Assembly (NCBI GenBank): GCA_903860855.1
Contig: CAIOSF010000203.1
Location: 1-6,547 of the forward strand
DNA from: an uncultured Alphaproteobacteria bacterium
GTDB lineage: Bacteria > Pseudomonadota > Alphaproteobacteria > Rickettsiales > Midichloriaceae
Direction: 5' to 3'
Length of the DNA: 6,547 nt
In this document: one piece after another, positions 6,115 to 6,547 of the stretch
Numbering within the stretch: the first letter of the stretch is position 1
Layout of the letters: each line of letters starts with the position of its first letter
Notes under the pieces: generated by a model
What the model was told of the DNA's origin: nothing
What the model saw: the letters and a program-made list of their open reading frames with translations, nothing else
Database searches by the model: none
Translations under genes and position numbers: made by a program

Positions 6115-6158
6115 GCTTGCAAATTACTCGTAGACTTTTTTCAGACAAAGTGCTAGTG

Positions 6159-6171
6159 CAGCTTGCAGCTG
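6159..6171. repeat. Small inverted repeat in the right-edge gene leader
   Basis: CAGCT (6159-6163) and AGCTG (6167-6171) are exact reverse complements around TGC, only ten bases upstream of the longer palindrome pair. It also contains the third GCTTGC of this region (6161-6166). Short enough to arise by chance. Confidence 0.5.
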
Positions 6172-6180
6172 AAGAATAAA

Positions 6181-6202
6181 GAATGCATAACATTATGCAT
6201 TC
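6181..6202. repeat. Perfect 10-bp palindrome with 2-base centre
   Basis: Arms GAATGCATAA (6181-6190) and TTATGCATTC (6193-6202) are exact reverse complements around CA. It lies in the predicted leader of the right-edge gene, ending 14 bases before the ATG at 6216. There is no T run on either strand, so it does not look like a terminator. It could be an operator for a dimeric repressor or an RNA hairpin, and its last four bases also belong to the next palindrome. Confidence 0.8.
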
Positions 6203-6221
6203 ATATCCATAAGATATGAAT
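6199..6221. repeat. Perfect 9-bp palindrome covering the ATG at 6216
   Basis: Arms ATTCATATC (6199-6207) and GATATGAAT (6213-6221) are exact reverse complements around CATAA. The right arm contains the ATG at 6216-6218. In RNA this hairpin would hide the start codon. Because ATTC at 6199-6202 is shared with the preceding palindrome, the two full stems cannot form together. Confidence 0.8.
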
Positions 6222-6317
6222 ATTGATGAATTAATTCGCCTTATTGTTATTTATTTAGTTAAATTTGCAATCAATATTATGATAACCAGATATTTGTGCT
6301 GTGGTCGGCGCCTCCTA
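6216..6317 (+). other. Candidate true N-terminus of the right-edge gene, in a different frame
   Basis: ATG at 6216 is preceded in frame by TAA (6210-6212), so it is the first start of this frame. It reads MNIDELIRLIVIYLVKF and continues hydrophobically to about 6296, resembling a signal anchor or membrane helix, then degenerates into CGRRLLPSL and a TAA (6327-6329). The downstream long frame is offset by +1, and one extra T in the TTT at 6293-6295 would account for the break. The spacing, the promoter position and the hydrophobic character favour this as the original N-terminus, but AT-rich non-coding DNA also translates into hydrophobic peptides, so the case is only moderate. Confidence 0.35.
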
Positions 6318-6547
6318 CCTAGCTTATAACACTGCGAATAGTATTTTTGGTGTTGTTAAATTATTAACTCCTATAAGCATAACAATGCTCAATCTCTATC
6401 TAGTAGATAAAGCAATAGAAACGAATAACCCTAGTCTGCTTGATATGGCATTGTTGTTTGATTCTTATATTGGAAGAATACCTCTTATCGGCTCAAAGTT
6501 GAAAGTAAATATCAATGGTGATCAATTAATCGATGCAATAACAAAAG
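6301..6547 (+). CDS. Unidentified protein, partial at right edge; possible frameshift upstream
   Basis: From the GTG at 6301 one frame stays open for 82 codons to the window end, with ordinary-looking codon use and a moderately hydrophobic start (VVGASYLAY..., then a stretch around residues 15-30 that could be membrane-associated). I recognise no family. The GTG lacks a Shine-Dalgarno, and the frame closes with TAA at 6283-6285, so this start is doubtful. A better-placed ATG at 6216 (second feature below) opens another frame that reads 27 hydrophobic codons and would join this one if one base were skipped in the TTT run at 6293-6295. The gene diverges from the fba cluster and has a good promoter candidate at 6087-6114. 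It could be an intact gene with an unusual start, a frameshifted pseudogene, or an intact gene with a base error in the assembly. Confidence 0.5.
   Translation, partial: MVGASYLAYNTANSIFGVVKLLTPISITMLNLYLVDKAIETNNPSLLDMALLFDSYIGRIPLIGSKLKVNINGDQLIDAITK

Larger units (their letters stand above)
5901..6215. other. Divergent intergenic control region
   Basis: This 315-base gap separates the fba cluster from the plus-strand gene. It holds a candidate promoter on each strand, the GGCGCGCC palindrome between them, three GCTTGC copies (6099, 6115, 6161), the palindromes at 6159-6221, and an imperfect stem near fba (TTAGCAT 5923-5929 with ATGCCAA 5941-5947, one G-U pair on the minus-strand RNA). I see no tRNA, small RNA of known family, or riboswitch consensus, including preQ1, in spite of queD downstream. 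Confidence 0.6.

Noticed and set aside
6181..6221. Factor-independent terminator
   Set aside because: The palindromes are strong but mostly A-T, and no T run follows on either strand.
1..6547. CRISPR array, tRNA, rRNA or complete insertion sequence
   Set aside because: No regularly spaced multi-copy repeats, no cloverleaf with GTTCGA-type arm, no rRNA motifs, and no transposase-like frame were found on either strand.

Overview
The window is AT-rich (roughly 40% GC by eye) and carries five intact metabolic genes, all on the minus strand, plus the beginning of an unidentified plus-strand gene cut by the right edge. The proteins suggest an alphaproteobacterium of the order Rickettsiales. The D-Ala-D-Ala ligase has the NTHPGFT/LSILPEIA-type C-terminus I associate with rickettsial Ddl. 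The aldolase is the DhnA-type class I enzyme found in Anaplasmataceae and relatives, whereas Rickettsia proper lacks this step. Shine-Dalgarno sequences are weak or absent and the intergenic DNA is rich in palindromes. A Midichloriaceae-like or related intracellular lineage is my best guess; it is inferred from family knowledge and memory, not from a database search.

Layout. Positions 1-280 hold no convincing gene: a hairpin at the very edge, a 15-bp direct repeat, and a GC-rich interleaved palindrome. Positions 281-1252 (minus) encode ddl. Positions 1256-1627 are non-coding, with small hairpins and candidate -10 boxes for ddl. From 5900 down to 1628 runs a tight minus-strand cluster: fba (5900-4995), queD (4992-4564), glmS (4556-2592) and a short glutamine-synthetase-like gene (2551-1628). 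The gaps are only 2, 7 and 40 bases, so it is probably one operon. Positions 5901-6215 form a divergent control region with promoter-like elements on both strands. From 6216 onward the plus strand encodes an unrecognised, partly hydrophobic protein whose first part and remainder lie in different frames.

How the genes fit together. Aldolase makes fructose-1,6-bisphosphate in gluconeogenesis, one dephosphorylation away from fructose-6-phosphate. GlmS combines fructose-6-phosphate with glutamine to make glucosamine-6-phosphate, the entry to UDP-GlcNAc, peptidoglycan and lipid A. Ddl makes the D-Ala-D-Ala end of the peptidoglycan stem peptide. A glutamine-synthetase relative directly downstream of glmS is suggestive of glutamine supply, but it lacks the N-terminal beta-grasp domain and its real reaction is uncertain. 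QueD belongs to the queuosine (7-deazaguanine) pathway and is the functional outlier.

Most of the window is ordinary housekeeping metabolism. The points most worth a second look are the domain-deleted glutamine synthetase relative, the two competing palindromes over the first ATG of the plus-strand gene, an identical 13-mer exactly 12 bases upstream of both the fba and queD start codons, and the repeat/palindrome block at the left edge.
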